A DNA stretch of 64,000 nucleotides from positions 62,001 to 126,000 of the forward strand of contig CBDBGD010000008.1 in NCBI GenBank assembly GCA_965205235.1, read 5' to 3'. Shown piece by piece: positions 44,415-52,178 of the stretch; positions within the stretch are counted from its first letter, which is position 1, and each line of letters starts with the position of its first letter. The DNA comes from CBDBGD01 sp965205235. GTDB taxonomy: Bacteria; Chloroflexota; Dehalococcoidia; Lucifugimonadales; UBA1127. The notes beneath the pieces were generated by a model that saw nothing but the letters and a program-made list of their open reading frames with translations, searched no databases and was not told the DNA's origin. The position numbers were made by a program, and so were the translations under genes.

Positions 44415-44448
44415 ACGCCCACCACCAGCCGCCGCCGCAGGAGGCCCC

Positions 44449-46242
44449 ATGGCGTACACGTTCGAGCAGTTTCTCAACGTCCGCAGCGCCCTCCGCCCCT
44501 CCTTCTCCCCCGACGGCGAGCGCGTCGCCTTCCTGACCGACGTCTCCGGCCTCCCGCAGCTCTGGAGCGTCCCCGCAGCGGGCGGCGCCCCGCAGCAGCT
44601 CACCGACTACGCCGAGCGCATCATCGACGCCCGCTACGCCCCCGCCGGAGGCAACATCCTCTTCAGCATGGACCAGGGCGGCGACGAGCGCGGCCAGCTC
44701 TACCTCCTCTCCGACGACACTGCGGAGGTCACGGCGCTGACCAGCGAGCCTGAGGTCATCCACACCTTCGGCGCGTGGTCGCCCGACGGTCGGTCCGTCG
44801 CCTACGTCTCCAACCGGCGCCATCGCGCCTTCTTCGACGTCTATGTGCGCGACCTGGGCGCGGACGAGGCGCGGCTCGTGTGGCAGCAGGACGGCAGCAA
44901 CGGCGTCGTCGCCTGGTCGCCGGACGGCCGCTACCTCCTCGTGAGCCAGGCCGCCACCAGCCTCTACAACGAGCTCTTCCTGCTCGACATAACTACCGGC
45001 GAGGCCCGGCAGCTCACTCGTGGGACGGGCGACGCGGCCTACGCCTCTCCCCACTGGTCGGCGGACGGCACGAAGGTCCATCTGCTGACCAACCAGGACC
45101 GCGAGTTCCTCGCGCTGGCCTCCATGGACCCTGCCACCGGCGCCGTCACGACCCGGCACGCGCCCGATTGGGACGTCGAGATGCTGGCCTGCTCCCGCGG
45201 CGGCCGCATCGCCTACGTCACCAACGTCGACGGCTACTCGGAGCTGGCGGTGCTCGACGCGGAGGGCGCACAGCCCCGCGCCGTCGACGGCCTCCCGCGC
45301 GGCGTCATTACGACGCTCACCTGGTCCCGCGACGGAGAGCGACTGGCAGCGGCTGTGAGCGCTGAGACGCGTCCCAGCGACGTTTGGGTCGTCGACGCGT
45401 CGTCGCTCGACGCCCGGCAGCTCACGCACAGCGACCTGGGTGGCCTGGCTGACGACGCCTTCACCCCGTCGGCCCTCGTCCACTACCCGACCTTCGACAG
45501 GCAGCAGGTGCCGTCGTTCTTCCACCTCCCGCCCGGCGCCGCTGCGACCGGCGACCTGCCCGTGCTGGTGTACGTCCACGGCGGCCCCGAGGCGCAGTCG
45601 AGGCCGGGCTTCTCGCCCATCGTGCAGTACTTCGCCCACCGGGGCTACGCCGTGCTGGTCACCAACGTCCGGGGCAGCACCGGCTACGGGCGCACCTACG
45701 TCCACCAGGACGACGTGGAGAAGCGCATGGACGCCGTGCGCGACCTCAAGCACGCCGTCGACTGGCTGGTCAGCTCCGGCTACTCCCGGACCGAGCGCAT
45801 CGCCGTCATGGGCGGAAGCTACGGCGGCTTCATGACCCTGGCCGCCGTCACGACCTACCCCGACCTCTGGGGCGCCGCCGTCGAGCTGTTCGGCATCGCC
45901 AACTTCCACACGTTCATGGAGAACACCGGCCCGTGGCGGCGCAAGCTGCGGGCGACGGAGTACGGCGACGCGGACCGTGACGCCGACCTCCTGCGGGAGA
46001 TATCGCCCATCCACCGCGTCGACAGGATTCGCGCGCCGCTCATGGCGCTGCACGGCGCCCGTGACCCGCGCGTGCCCATCGGCGAGACGGAGCAGATCGT
46101 CGCCGCCCTCCAGGAGCGCGGCCAGCCCGTCGAGTATGTCCGCTTCGAGAACGAGGGCCACGGCTTCATCAAGTACGACAACCGGGTCCGCGCCTACACC
46201 GCCATCGCTGACTTCTTGGACCGCCACATCATGGCGGGGTAG
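44449..46242 (+). CDS. S9 family prolyl oligopeptidase / acylaminoacyl-peptidase-like serine peptidase
   Basis: 597 aa; ATG 44449 with GCAGGAGG. The N-terminal two thirds is a WD/PD40-type beta-propeller with repeats such as RPSFSPDGERVAFLT, GAWSPDGRSVAYVS, VAWSPDGRYLLVS and HWSADGTKVHLLT. The C-terminal alpha/beta-hydrolase (about 365-597) has LVYVHGGPEAQ, the nucleophile elbow GGSYGGFM (Ser near 457), Asp in HGARDPRVP (near 539) and His in EGHGF (near 570). It lacks a signal peptide, so it acts in the cytosol on short peptides or acyl-peptides. It precedes a Nudix gene by 36 bases. Confidence 0.93.
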   Translation: MAYTFEQFLNVRSALRPSFSPDGERVAFLTDVSGLPQLWSVPAAGGAPQQLTDYAERIIDARYAPAGGNILFSMDQGGDERGQLYLLSDDTAEVTALTSEPEVIHTFGAWSPDGRSVAYVSNRRHRAFFDVYVRDLGADEARLVWQQDGSNGVVAWSPDGRYLLVSQAATSLYNELFLLDITTGEARQLTRGTGDAAYASPHWSADGTKVHLLTNQDREFLALASMDPATGAVTTRHAPDWDVEMLACSRGGRIAYVTNVDGYSELAVLDAEGAQPRAVDGLPRGVITTLTWSRDGERLAAAVSAETRPSDVWVVDASSLDARQLTHSDLGGLADDAFTPSALVHYPTFDRQQVPSFFHLPPGAAATGDLPVLVYVHGGPEAQSRPGFSPIVQYFAHRGYAVLVTNVRGSTGYGRTYVHQDDVEKRMDAVRDLKHAVDWLVSSGYSRTERIAVMGGSYGGFMTLAAVTTYPDLWGAAVELFGIANFHTFMENTGPWRRKLRATEYGDADRDADLLREISPIHRVDRIRAPLMALHGARDPRVPIGETEQIVAALQERGQPVEYVRFENEGHGFIKYDNRVRAYTAIADFLDRHIMAG

Positions 46243-46278
46243 GCGCACGACTGTCTGCATTCGACTGGAGGCCTGCTG

Positions 46279-46761
46279 ATGCCCGTGGGGCGGTTCATAG
46301 CCATGGTCGGGATGCTGGTCTGGCGCCGCAGCGACGGCAGGTATCTGCTGCTCCGTCGGTCGCCGGAGAGGGACTTCGCTCCTGGGCAGTGGGAGACCGG
46401 CTCCGGTCGCCTGGAGCAGGGCGAAGGCTTCATCCAAGGCTTGCGGCGCGAGGCGCAGGAGGAGCTGGGCTTGGACGTGCGCATCGAGTGCATCCTCGGC
46501 ACGACGCACTTCTACCGCGGCGCGCCAACGCCGGAGAACGACATGGTGGGCGTCAGCTTCGGCTGCTCCGTCGAGGACGCGTCCGGCCTGCGGGTGAGCG
46601 CCGAGCACTCGGAGCACCGGTGGGTGACCGCCGACGAGGCCGCGGCGTTGGTCCCGGCGGGCCATTGGCTCAGCCGGCTCATCGCGCGCGCCGATGCGTT
46701 CCGCGAGCAGATGCCGGCTGAGCTGCGCAAGCTGCATTGGGATGGGGACTTCGAGTTCTAG
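46279..46761 (+). CDS. Nudix hydrolase
   Basis: 160 aa. The Nudix box is complete: G-R-L-E-Q-G-E-G-F then L-R-R-E-A-Q-E-E-L-G-L (about residues 42-64), fitting G-x5-E-x7-R-E-U-x-E-E-x-G-U, with the metal-binding glutamates present. Strand VGMLVWRRSDGRYLLLRRS precedes it. It hydrolyses a nucleoside-diphosphate-linked substrate, possibly a damaged nucleotide; a specific substrate cannot be named. Probably in one transcript with the S9 peptidase. Confidence 0.9.
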   Translation: MPVGRFIAMVGMLVWRRSDGRYLLLRRSPERDFAPGQWETGSGRLEQGEGFIQGLRREAQEELGLDVRIECILGTTHFYRGAPTPENDMVGVSFGCSVEDASGLRVSAEHSEHRWVTADEAAALVPAGHWLSRLIARADAFREQMPAELRKLHWDGDFEF

Positions 46762-46785
46762 CCGAGATTCGACACAACACGGACG

Positions 46786-46816
46786 TTGACAACAACACGC
46801 TTGTTGTGCATGGTAT
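46786..46816 (+). promoter_or_regulatory. hicAB promoter with overlapping operator palindrome
   Basis: TTGACA (46786-46791) and TGGTAT (46811-46816), spacer 19. The perfect inverted repeat ACAACAA-CACGC-TTGTTGT (46789-46807) overlaps the -35 and fills the spacer. This is a natural binding site for an autorepressing HicB. The -10 ends six bases before the GTG of hicA, implying a leaderless message. Confidence 0.55.
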
Positions 46817-46822
46817 GAGAGG

Positions 46823-47011
46823 GTGAACGCACGGGAACTCCGTCGCTGGTTGAGGAAGCATGACTGCACGGTCCATACCCACAAGGGCGGAAGCGGCCAT
46901 CTCACCGTCCGGCTCGGAGACCGCACCAGCCAATTGCCGATGCACGGTGGCCGGAGGGAGTTAGGACGGAGACTCGTTGCGAAGATCAAGAAGGACTTGG
47001 GGTTGGACTGA
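46823..47011 (+). CDS. hicA: HicA-family toxin (mRNA interferase)
   Basis: 62 aa, GTG start. It has the dsRBD-like HicA pattern: MNARELRRWLRKHDC, HTHKGGSGHLTVRL with the catalytic His region (G-S-G-H here, G-S-H in most), then LPMHGGRRELGRRLVAKIKK. HicA toxins cleave mRNA when not bound by HicB. Its stop overlaps the start of hicB (TGATG). The module lies downstream of a palindromic operator. Confidence 0.85.
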   Translation: MNARELRRWLRKHDCTVHTHKGGSGHLTVRLGDRTSQLPMHGGRRELGRRLVAKIKKDLGLD

Positions 47012-47469
47012 TGCTTGCTTATCCCATAACGCTGGAGAATGACGACGGGACCCTGCTCGTAACATCCCCCGACTTCCCGGAGCTGACGACCTTCGGAGAT
47101 GACCGCGAGGAGGCCCTCGCCTGCGCCGTTCACGCCCTGGAAGAGGCTCTGGCAGCCCGCATCCACGACCGCAAGGACATTCCCACGCCGTCTCTGGGCG
47201 AGACCTATGCAGTGCTGCCGACCCTGATTTCGGTGAAAGTGATGCTCTACCGGGAGATGAGAGACCAGGGTATCGGCAAGGCGGAGTTGGCTCGCCGCCT
47301 CGGGTGGTACATGCCGCAGGTGGATCGGGTGCTGGACGTCCAGCACCGGTCGGGAATGGACGCGATGGACGCTGCCTTGGGCGCCGTCGGACGGCGGTTG
47401 CACGTAACCGCCGCAGCCATGGCCCATTCGTCGGTTGCAGTCGGAGAAGAGACCCGTGGCTCGCATTAG
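47011..47469 (+). CDS. hicB: HicB-family antitoxin with C-terminal helix-turn-helix
   Basis: 152 aa. The N-terminal partial RNase-H-like fold reads YPITLENDDGTLLVTSPDFP, with EEALACAVHALEEALAARI, as in HicB. The C-terminal half (about 75-130) contains EMRDQGIGKAELARRLGWYM and QVDRVLDVQHRSG, a Cro/C1-type DNA-binding motif. It neutralises HicA and probably represses the operon through the palindrome at 46789-46807. Translationally coupled to hicA by a one-base overlap. Confidence 0.87.
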   Translation: MLAYPITLENDDGTLLVTSPDFPELTTFGDDREEALACAVHALEEALAARIHDRKDIPTPSLGETYAVLPTLISVKVMLYREMRDQGIGKAELARRLGWYMPQVDRVLDVQHRSGMDAMDAALGAVGRRLHVTAAAMAHSSVAVGEETRGSH

Positions 47470-47508
47470 CCGCAATGGGCCGTTACATTCCACTGTGAGG
47501 TGCTGAGA

Positions 47509-48639
47509 ATGGCCGAAAGATCCGGTAGCATCGCCAACCTGGAGCGAGTCAACGCCCTCATGGACCGCGACGGCTTCGACGCCCTGGTCCTGCGGTCCGG
47601 CATCAACTTCACCTACCTCGCGGGCTTCGCCTACCCCGGCACCCTCGCCCGCCACCTGGACCTCGCCGACTCGCCTCGCGGCGTGTTGCTGGTCTGGCCC
47701 CGCCACGGCAAGCCTGCCCTCGTCCTCAACAGCTTCGCCGCGCCCCTGGCCCGCAAGGACTCGTGGATTGAACGCGTCGAGCAGTACGACGACTACGGCG
47801 AGTCGGTGTACGCGAAGGCCGCGGCGGTGCTGGCCGACCTGGGCCTGGCCGACGGCCGGCTGGGGCTGGAGAAGAGCTACGTCAACGCAGCCCACTGGGA
47901 AGAGGCGCACGCCCTCCTCCCCGATGCTCGCATATCCGACTGCACGGCGATGATGCACCGGGCCCGCTGGGTGAAGACCCCCGCCGAGGTTGCGCTGATC
48001 GAGGAGGCCGCCGACCTCTTGGACGAGGCCTACCTGGAGGTGTTCTCGACGGTCCGCGCCGGGCAGTCGGAGCGGGAGGTCCACGGGCGCATCCTGGAGA
48101 GCTGCATTCGCAGAGGCGCGGGGTGGGCCCACGGCATCCTCAACTCCAGCCGCAACACCGTGGTCTACGGCGGCGAGGGAGACACGACGTTCGAGCCGGG
48201 CGACATCATCCGCAACGACTACGTCGCGTATCTCCGAGGCTACCCCGGCCACCAGTCCCGTACGGTGATCATGGGCCCGCCGTCCGACGAGCAGCGCCGC
48301 ACCTACGGCGCCGTGCGGGACGTCTACCGCGCCACCATCGACCACTGCCGCCCCGGCGTCCGGGCCAGCGACGTCTACCGCTACGCCGCGAATGCCTTTT
48401 TGGACGCGGGCTTCACGGGCCGCGTGGCCCTGGCCGGGCACAGCGTGGGGGCGTGGTGGCACCAGCAGCCGCCCTTCCTCGTGCCCAGCGACAACACCGT
48501 CCTGGAGGCGGGCATGGTGCTGGCCCTGGAGCCCCACGTCGACTACTGGCACCTGCAGGACATGGCGCTGGTCACCGACGACGGCTCCCGCCTCCTCTCG
48601 GACCGCTTCAGCACCGACGAGATGCTGGTGGTAGGGTAA
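47509..48639 (+). CDS. M24 (Xaa-Pro aminopeptidase/creatinase fold) family protein with altered metal site
   Basis: 376 aa from the ATG at 47509 (GAGG eight bases upstream; a GTG three codons earlier is possible). Creatinase_N domain (about 1-130) with NFTYLAGFAYPG, then the pita-bread domain: IIRNDYVAYLRGYPGHQSRT, LAGHSVGAWWHQQPP, GMVLALEPHVDY and HLQDMALVTDDG. In metal peptidases these read D-x-G...SDITRT, GHG-IG, EPG and IED-TVLVTE. Here the second Asp is His (G-H-Q-S-R-T) and the last Glu is Gln (L-Q-D). The dinuclear site is therefore incomplete, as in metal-independent creatinase. It may be a C-N hydrolase of a small molecule rather than a dipeptidase. Confidence 0.85.
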   Translation: MAERSGSIANLERVNALMDRDGFDALVLRSGINFTYLAGFAYPGTLARHLDLADSPRGVLLVWPRHGKPALVLNSFAAPLARKDSWIERVEQYDDYGESVYAKAAAVLADLGLADGRLGLEKSYVNAAHWEEAHALLPDARISDCTAMMHRARWVKTPAEVALIEEAADLLDEAYLEVFSTVRAGQSEREVHGRILESCIRRGAGWAHGILNSSRNTVVYGGEGDTTFEPGDIIRNDYVAYLRGYPGHQSRTVIMGPPSDEQRRTYGAVRDVYRATIDHCRPGVRASDVYRYAANAFLDAGFTGRVALAGHSVGAWWHQQPPFLVPSDNTVLEAGMVLALEPHVDYWHLQDMALVTDDGSRLLSDRFSTDEMLVVG

Positions 48640-48687
48640 TCCTCTCCAGGGGCGGGACATCGAGCGGGCCAGGAGGATGGCGACGGA

Positions 48688-49032
48688 ATGGGAAAGCCAA
48701 TGACCGAGGAGTATCGAAAGTTCGACCCGGCGGACTACATACGGACGGAGGAGGATGTCCGGGGGCTTCTCAGGGCTGCCGTCGATGAGGACCCTGGGGA
48801 CGGCGCCGTGATTCGTGCCGCGCTGCGACACGTGGCACGGACACGGAACATGAGCGCCCTTGCCCGCGACACCGGCCTGAACCGCGGCAACCTCTACGAG
48901 GCCCTGTCCGAGGACGGCAACCCCACCCTGGCGACGCTGTTGAAGATCACCAACGCCCTGGGGTTGAGGCTGTCCCTCGAGCCCGTGGAGGACCGCCCCG
49001 GACGTCCCGCTCGACCCCACATCGCGTCGTAG
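48688..49032 (+). CDS. Addiction-module antidote protein, HigA2-like HTH, without visible toxin partner
   Basis: 114 aa. FDPADYIRTEEDVRGLLRAA, then RHVARTRNMSALARDTGLNR (helix-turn-helix) and LYEALSEDGNPTLATLLKIT, which is the very conserved ending of the putative addiction module antidote family. A start at the second Met (48700) is possible. Normally a RelE/HigB-type toxin lies directly upstream; here an M24 gene precedes it and a repeat-filled gap follows. It is either an orphan antitoxin or a stand-alone regulator. Confidence 0.82.
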   Translation: MGKPMTEEYRKFDPADYIRTEEDVRGLLRAAVDEDPGDGAVIRAALRHVARTRNMSALARDTGLNRGNLYEALSEDGNPTLATLLKITNALGLRLSLEPVEDRPGRPARPHIAS

Positions 49033-49114
49033 CGGCACCCCCCCGTTCGTGGTGAGCCCCGTCGAACCACGGGCCCACGCCCGCTGAGGGTGCCGGCGTG
49101 CCACCCGCCCCTAT

Positions 49115-49153
49115 CCCCACACCCCTCCCATCCCCTACCATCACCCCATGCCC
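49115..49153 (-). repeat. G-rich 40-bp motif, copy 1
   Basis: On the minus strand GGGCATGGGG, TGATGGTAGGGG, ATGGGAGGGG, TGTGGG. It has six G runs of three or more, so it could form a G-quadruplex. Copies lie at 55911 and 57959. Confidence 0.55.
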
Positions 49154-49267
49154 ACACACCGCACGCGCCCGACCACCATCGTCGTCCCCGCGTCCTCTCT
49201 CGCCCCTGCCTGGACGTTGTTCCGCGCCCCCTCTCCAGCGGCCCGAATCGTGCCTGCGCCGGCCCCC

Positions 49268-49525
49268 TCCGTTGTTCCGCGGTTGTTTCGATCGGCACTC
49301 GTTTCCTATCTGCGCCGCGCGGTTCCAACCCGCCCTCGCGAAACAACCTCCAACCTGCGTCCCCCTCTCCGATGGCGGTTCGATCAGACGAGTCCAAGCT
49401 GGTCCTCCGCAAGCCCCGATTCAACCGCGATTCAACCTCAAAGCTGTTTCGGCGCCCCGCCGCGTCGCCCCAGGCACGGACGGGCCGGGAAAAAACCCGC
49501 GGGACGAAACGAAACGAATCGAATG
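49268..49525 (+). repeat. Dispersed ~255-bp element, copy 1
   Basis: Aligns throughout with the reverse complement of 55372-55623. Shared blocks include GTTGTTCCGCGGTT, CGGTTCCA-CCCGCC-TCGCGAAACAAC, GAGTCCAAGCTG, GATTCAACCTCAAAGCTGTT and CCCCAGGCAC, ending GCCGGGAAAAAA-CG. It contains an internal stem GGTTGTTTCG...CGAAACAACC. By eye the copies are roughly three-quarters identical. No transposase and no clear target duplication. Confidence 0.7.
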
Positions 49526-49607
49526 CTTCCCGGAGGAGGGCGTGGCGCGCGTGGGCCCGTTCATGGTGAGCCCCGTCGGACCACGGGCGGGGAGGTGTGG
49601 GGGCCGA

Positions 49608-50393
49608 CTACACTTTCCGGTTGTCCGTGACGTACACCGGCAGGCCGTTGACCATCTCCGTGCGGTAGTCGCTGAAGAGGTTGGGCCAGCGCTCCACGGC
49701 AATCTCGGCGATCTTGGCGAAGACCAGCCGGATCTCCTCCTCCGCCCACGGCGCCGTGCGCTGCTCGATGACGTGGCGCAGCGTCCGCATGTTGCAGGAC
49801 CAACCCACGTTCGTCGCCAGACCGATGGGCGCCACACGCCGCATCGCCGACGTGATCTCCTTCTTCTCGTCGAAGGAGGCGCGGTCGTCCAGCGCGAACA
49901 TCTCCGCCAGCTCCCGCTGGAGCTTCGACAGCTCCTCGAAGGTGCGGGCGAAGATCGTCATGGCCTCCGGCGACTCCTGGATGCTCACCGGCGCGTACCA
50001 GTTGAGGTCGGTCAGACGCACGAACCGCAGCGACTCCTGGGAGATGGCCGTGCCCACGCGGTGCCGCACCAGCTCGTGCGTGAAGACCCGGCTGACGTCG
50101 GCCAGGAAGAAGTTGACCACGCCGTGCTCCAGCACCGAGCCGTCACCCTTCTGGATGATGTTGGTGAGGTAGCTCTTGTTGGTGCGGCGGACCCGGGTCA
50201 CGTTGGGGTTGAGGTCCGTGCCGAAGGATCGGTAGCACGCCCTGCCGAACACCTCGCACAGCAGCTCCATGTCGGTGGGCGCGTCGGACCGCCAATCGGG
50301 CGCGCCCAGGTGCGTCAGCAGGGCCTCCAGACCGTCGCGGTGCACCTGCGACTCGCCGATGAGGAAGACCTTGGGCTCCACCCGCGTGGCCAT
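49608..50393 (-). CDS. thyX: FAD-dependent thymidylate synthase
   Basis: 261 aa, slightly longer than the usual 220-250. It methylates dUMP to dTMP using methylene-tetrahydrofolate and FAD. GSVLEHGVVNFFLADVSRVF is the pre-signature strand; VRHRVGTAISQESLRFVR is the ThyX RHR-x7-S motif (about residues 108-125). VGWSCNMRTLRHVIEQRT holds the second conserved arginine region. The start is the ATG at 50393 without a strong RBS; the deaminase-like gene ends 43 bases upstream. No thyA is seen. Confidence 0.93.
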   Translation of the reverse strand: MATRVEPKVFLIGESQVHRDGLEALLTHLGAPDWRSDAPTDMELLCEVFGRACYRSFGTDLNPNVTRVRRTNKSYLTNIIQKGDGSVLEHGVVNFFLADVSRVFTHELVRHRVGTAISQESLRFVRLTDLNWYAPVSIQESPEAMTIFARTFEELSKLQRELAEMFALDDRASFDEKKEITSAMRRVAPIGLATNVGWSCNMRTLRHVIEQRTAPWAEEEIRLVFAKIAEIAVERWPNLFSDYRTEMVNGLPVYVTDNRKV

Positions 50394-50435
50394 CTTCTGA
50401 CTGCCCTCCCGGACCGTGTTCGTTGGGCTTTCGGC

Positions 50436-51986
50436 TTATCCGCTGCGATTGTAGAGGTAGTGGGGCGCCCCCTGCTCCGGGGGGTACGCCTCGTAGAAGC
50501 GCTGGACGTAGGGGAGCAGCTCCCGCGCCACCCGCTGCCGGGTGCGCTCCTCCTCCGTCAGTTCCTGCGCCAGCGACTCCTTGAGCTGCGCGACCACAGC
50601 GTCCCTGTCGACCCTGGTGAAGCGGCGCCCACGCAGCAGCACCTCGCCGTCGACGATCACGGTGTCGACGTCCAGGCCGCGGCCGCGGTACAGCAGCGCG
50701 TCGACCATGTCGGTGCTCGGGTCCAGGTAGGGCTCGACGATGTGCTCCAGGTCGACCAGGACGACGTCCGCCCGCGCGCCCACCTCCAGCGTCCCGATGC
50801 GTGCGCCGAAGAGCGTGGCCGTCGCGCCGTTGACGGTCGCCATGCGCAGCACGTCGCTCGACGACGGCAGCGGCGAGGCCACCCCCGGCTCCCGGTGGAT
50901 CTTGGCGACCAGCCGCATCTCCTGCAGGATGTCGTTGTCGTCGTTGATCCCCGCCTCGTCAATGCCGATGGCCACGGTGACGCCCTTCTGCACCATGCGG
51001 TTCACCGGCGCGACGCCGCTCTTGAGGCGCAGGTTGGAGCTGGCGTTGTGGCAGACCACCGTCCCCGTTTCGGCCAGGATCGCCATGTCCTCCTCGGTGA
51101 GCCACACGCCGTGGGCACACGAGACCTCCGGCCCCAGGAAGCCCAGGTCGTACAGGTGCCGCAGGGGAGTCACGCCCCAGGTCTGGATGCCGTACTGCTT
51201 CTGGTAGACGCTCTCCATAAGGTGGATGTGGAGGCCCGTGTTGTAGCGGGCCGCGGCCTCCTTCATCCCCTGCAGGGCCGCGTCGGTGCACCACTGGACG
51301 TTGGCCGGGCTCAGCAGCAGTCGGACGCGCTCCCGCTCGTTGCGGCCGTGGGCGTCGAAAAGCTGGGCGAACTGCGTGATGTAGTCCTCCCAGGTGATGG
51401 CCATGGCCTGAAGCTCCGCCTCGAGCTGTTGGGCCAGGCTGCGGGGGAGCGTGGCCAGGAACTGCGCGTCGTCCTGGTAGACGATCTGGTTCTGGTCACG
51501 AAAGGCGGGCGAGAAGGCCACCCGCATCCCCGACACCTCGTAGCCGCGCAGCACCTCGTGGGCGTGGTGCATGCGGTCTCCCATCGCCGTGATGCGCACG
51601 CCGGAGCCGGCGCCGTTGTGCATCACCGTCGTGATGCCCGACCCGATCATTTGCAGCGCGCAGTACAGCGTGTCCAGGTAGGGGTCGACGTACCGTGTTC
51701 CCTTGCGCTCGGCGATCCACGTCTCCAGCGGCAGGTCCAGGTTGCCCAGCTGGAAGGGCGTCAGGCCCACGTGGTGGTGGGCGTTGATGAGCCCCGGCAG
51801 GACGATGTGCCCCGACGACCCGATCTCCTCGTCCGGCGTGTGGCGGGCCCGGAGCTCGGCCGTGGTGCCCACGTCGACGATGCGGCCGTCGCGCTGGAAC
51901 AGCGCGCCGTTGTCGATGACCTGCGCGCGGCCGCCGGCGTCGACGCCGCAGACCAGGTGCTTGCCGTAGACCAGCGACGAGGGCAT
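50436..51986 (-). CDS. Amidohydrolase, SsnA/TrzA/guanine-deaminase-like
   Basis: 516 aa; ATG 51986 with GGAGGTC. The N-terminal sandwich leads to VLPGLINAHHHVGLTPFQLG (about 62-81), the H-x-H metal pair with an extra His. GLHIHLMES and SCAHGVWLTEED supply the next two histidines, CHNASSNLRLKSGVAPV is the S-N signature of aminohydrolases, and AIGIDEAGINDDND contains the catalytic Asp. A C-terminal stretch of about 90 residues after the sandwich return (EVLLRGRRFTRVD) is helical and unusual. Mononuclear deaminases of this group act on purines, triazines or guanidines. Next in line is thyX. Confidence 0.9.
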   Translation of the reverse strand: MPSSLVYGKHLVCGVDAGGRAQVIDNGALFQRDGRIVDVGTTAELRARHTPDEEIGSSGHIVLPGLINAHHHVGLTPFQLGNLDLPLETWIAERKGTRYVDPYLDTLYCALQMIGSGITTVMHNGAGSGVRITAMGDRMHHAHEVLRGYEVSGMRVAFSPAFRDQNQIVYQDDAQFLATLPRSLAQQLEAELQAMAITWEDYITQFAQLFDAHGRNERERVRLLLSPANVQWCTDAALQGMKEAAARYNTGLHIHLMESVYQKQYGIQTWGVTPLRHLYDLGFLGPEVSCAHGVWLTEEDMAILAETGTVVCHNASSNLRLKSGVAPVNRMVQKGVTVAIGIDEAGINDDNDILQEMRLVAKIHREPGVASPLPSSSDVLRMATVNGATATLFGARIGTLEVGARADVVLVDLEHIVEPYLDPSTDMVDALLYRGRGLDVDTVIVDGEVLLRGRRFTRVDRDAVVAQLKESLAQELTEEERTRQRVARELLPYVQRFYEAYPPEQGAPHYLYNRSG

Positions 51987-52092
51987 GGGAGACCTCCTCC
52001 GGGGGCTGGGTTGCCATGAGTGTAGTGGATGGAACGGCCTCGTGGAAGGGTGGGGCGTGCTGATTCACCGATTGTGGAAGGGCTCCCCCGCC

Positions 52093-52122
52093 TTGACAGC
52101 GTACGTTCAGCATCGGTAGCAT
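52093..52122 (+). promoter_or_regulatory. Promoter TTGACA-18-TAGCAT for the acetamidase gene
   Basis: TTGACA (52093-52098), 18-base spacer, TAGCAT (52117-52122), about 57 bases before the GTG at 52179. Confidence 0.55.
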
Positions 52123-52178
52123 CGGGCCAATCCGTCAACACCCTTGCTATACCGCTGCGCAGTTCGAAAGGAGAAGCC

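Larger units (their letters stand above)
49033..49607. other. Gene-free, repeat-filled gap (575 bp)
   Basis: No convincing protein. From left: a CGTGGTGAGCCCCGTCGAAC unit (about 49046-49065), a 39-bp C/G-rich motif (49115-49153), the 258-bp dispersed element (49268-49525), and a second ATGGTGAGCCCCGTCGGACC unit (about 49563-49582). Open frames here are artefacts of high GC. Confidence 0.7.

Noticed and set aside
44413..49104. A very long minus-strand open frame (about 1560 codons) across the S9, Nudix, hicAB and M24 genes
   Set aside because: It is antisense to genes with clear catalytic motifs, has no domain-like content, and arises from GC-rich third positions.
49098..52019. A long plus-strand open frame over thyX and the deaminase-like gene
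   Set aside because: Composition is Arg/His/Pro-rich noise. The opposite strand encodes recognisable enzymes with intact motifs.
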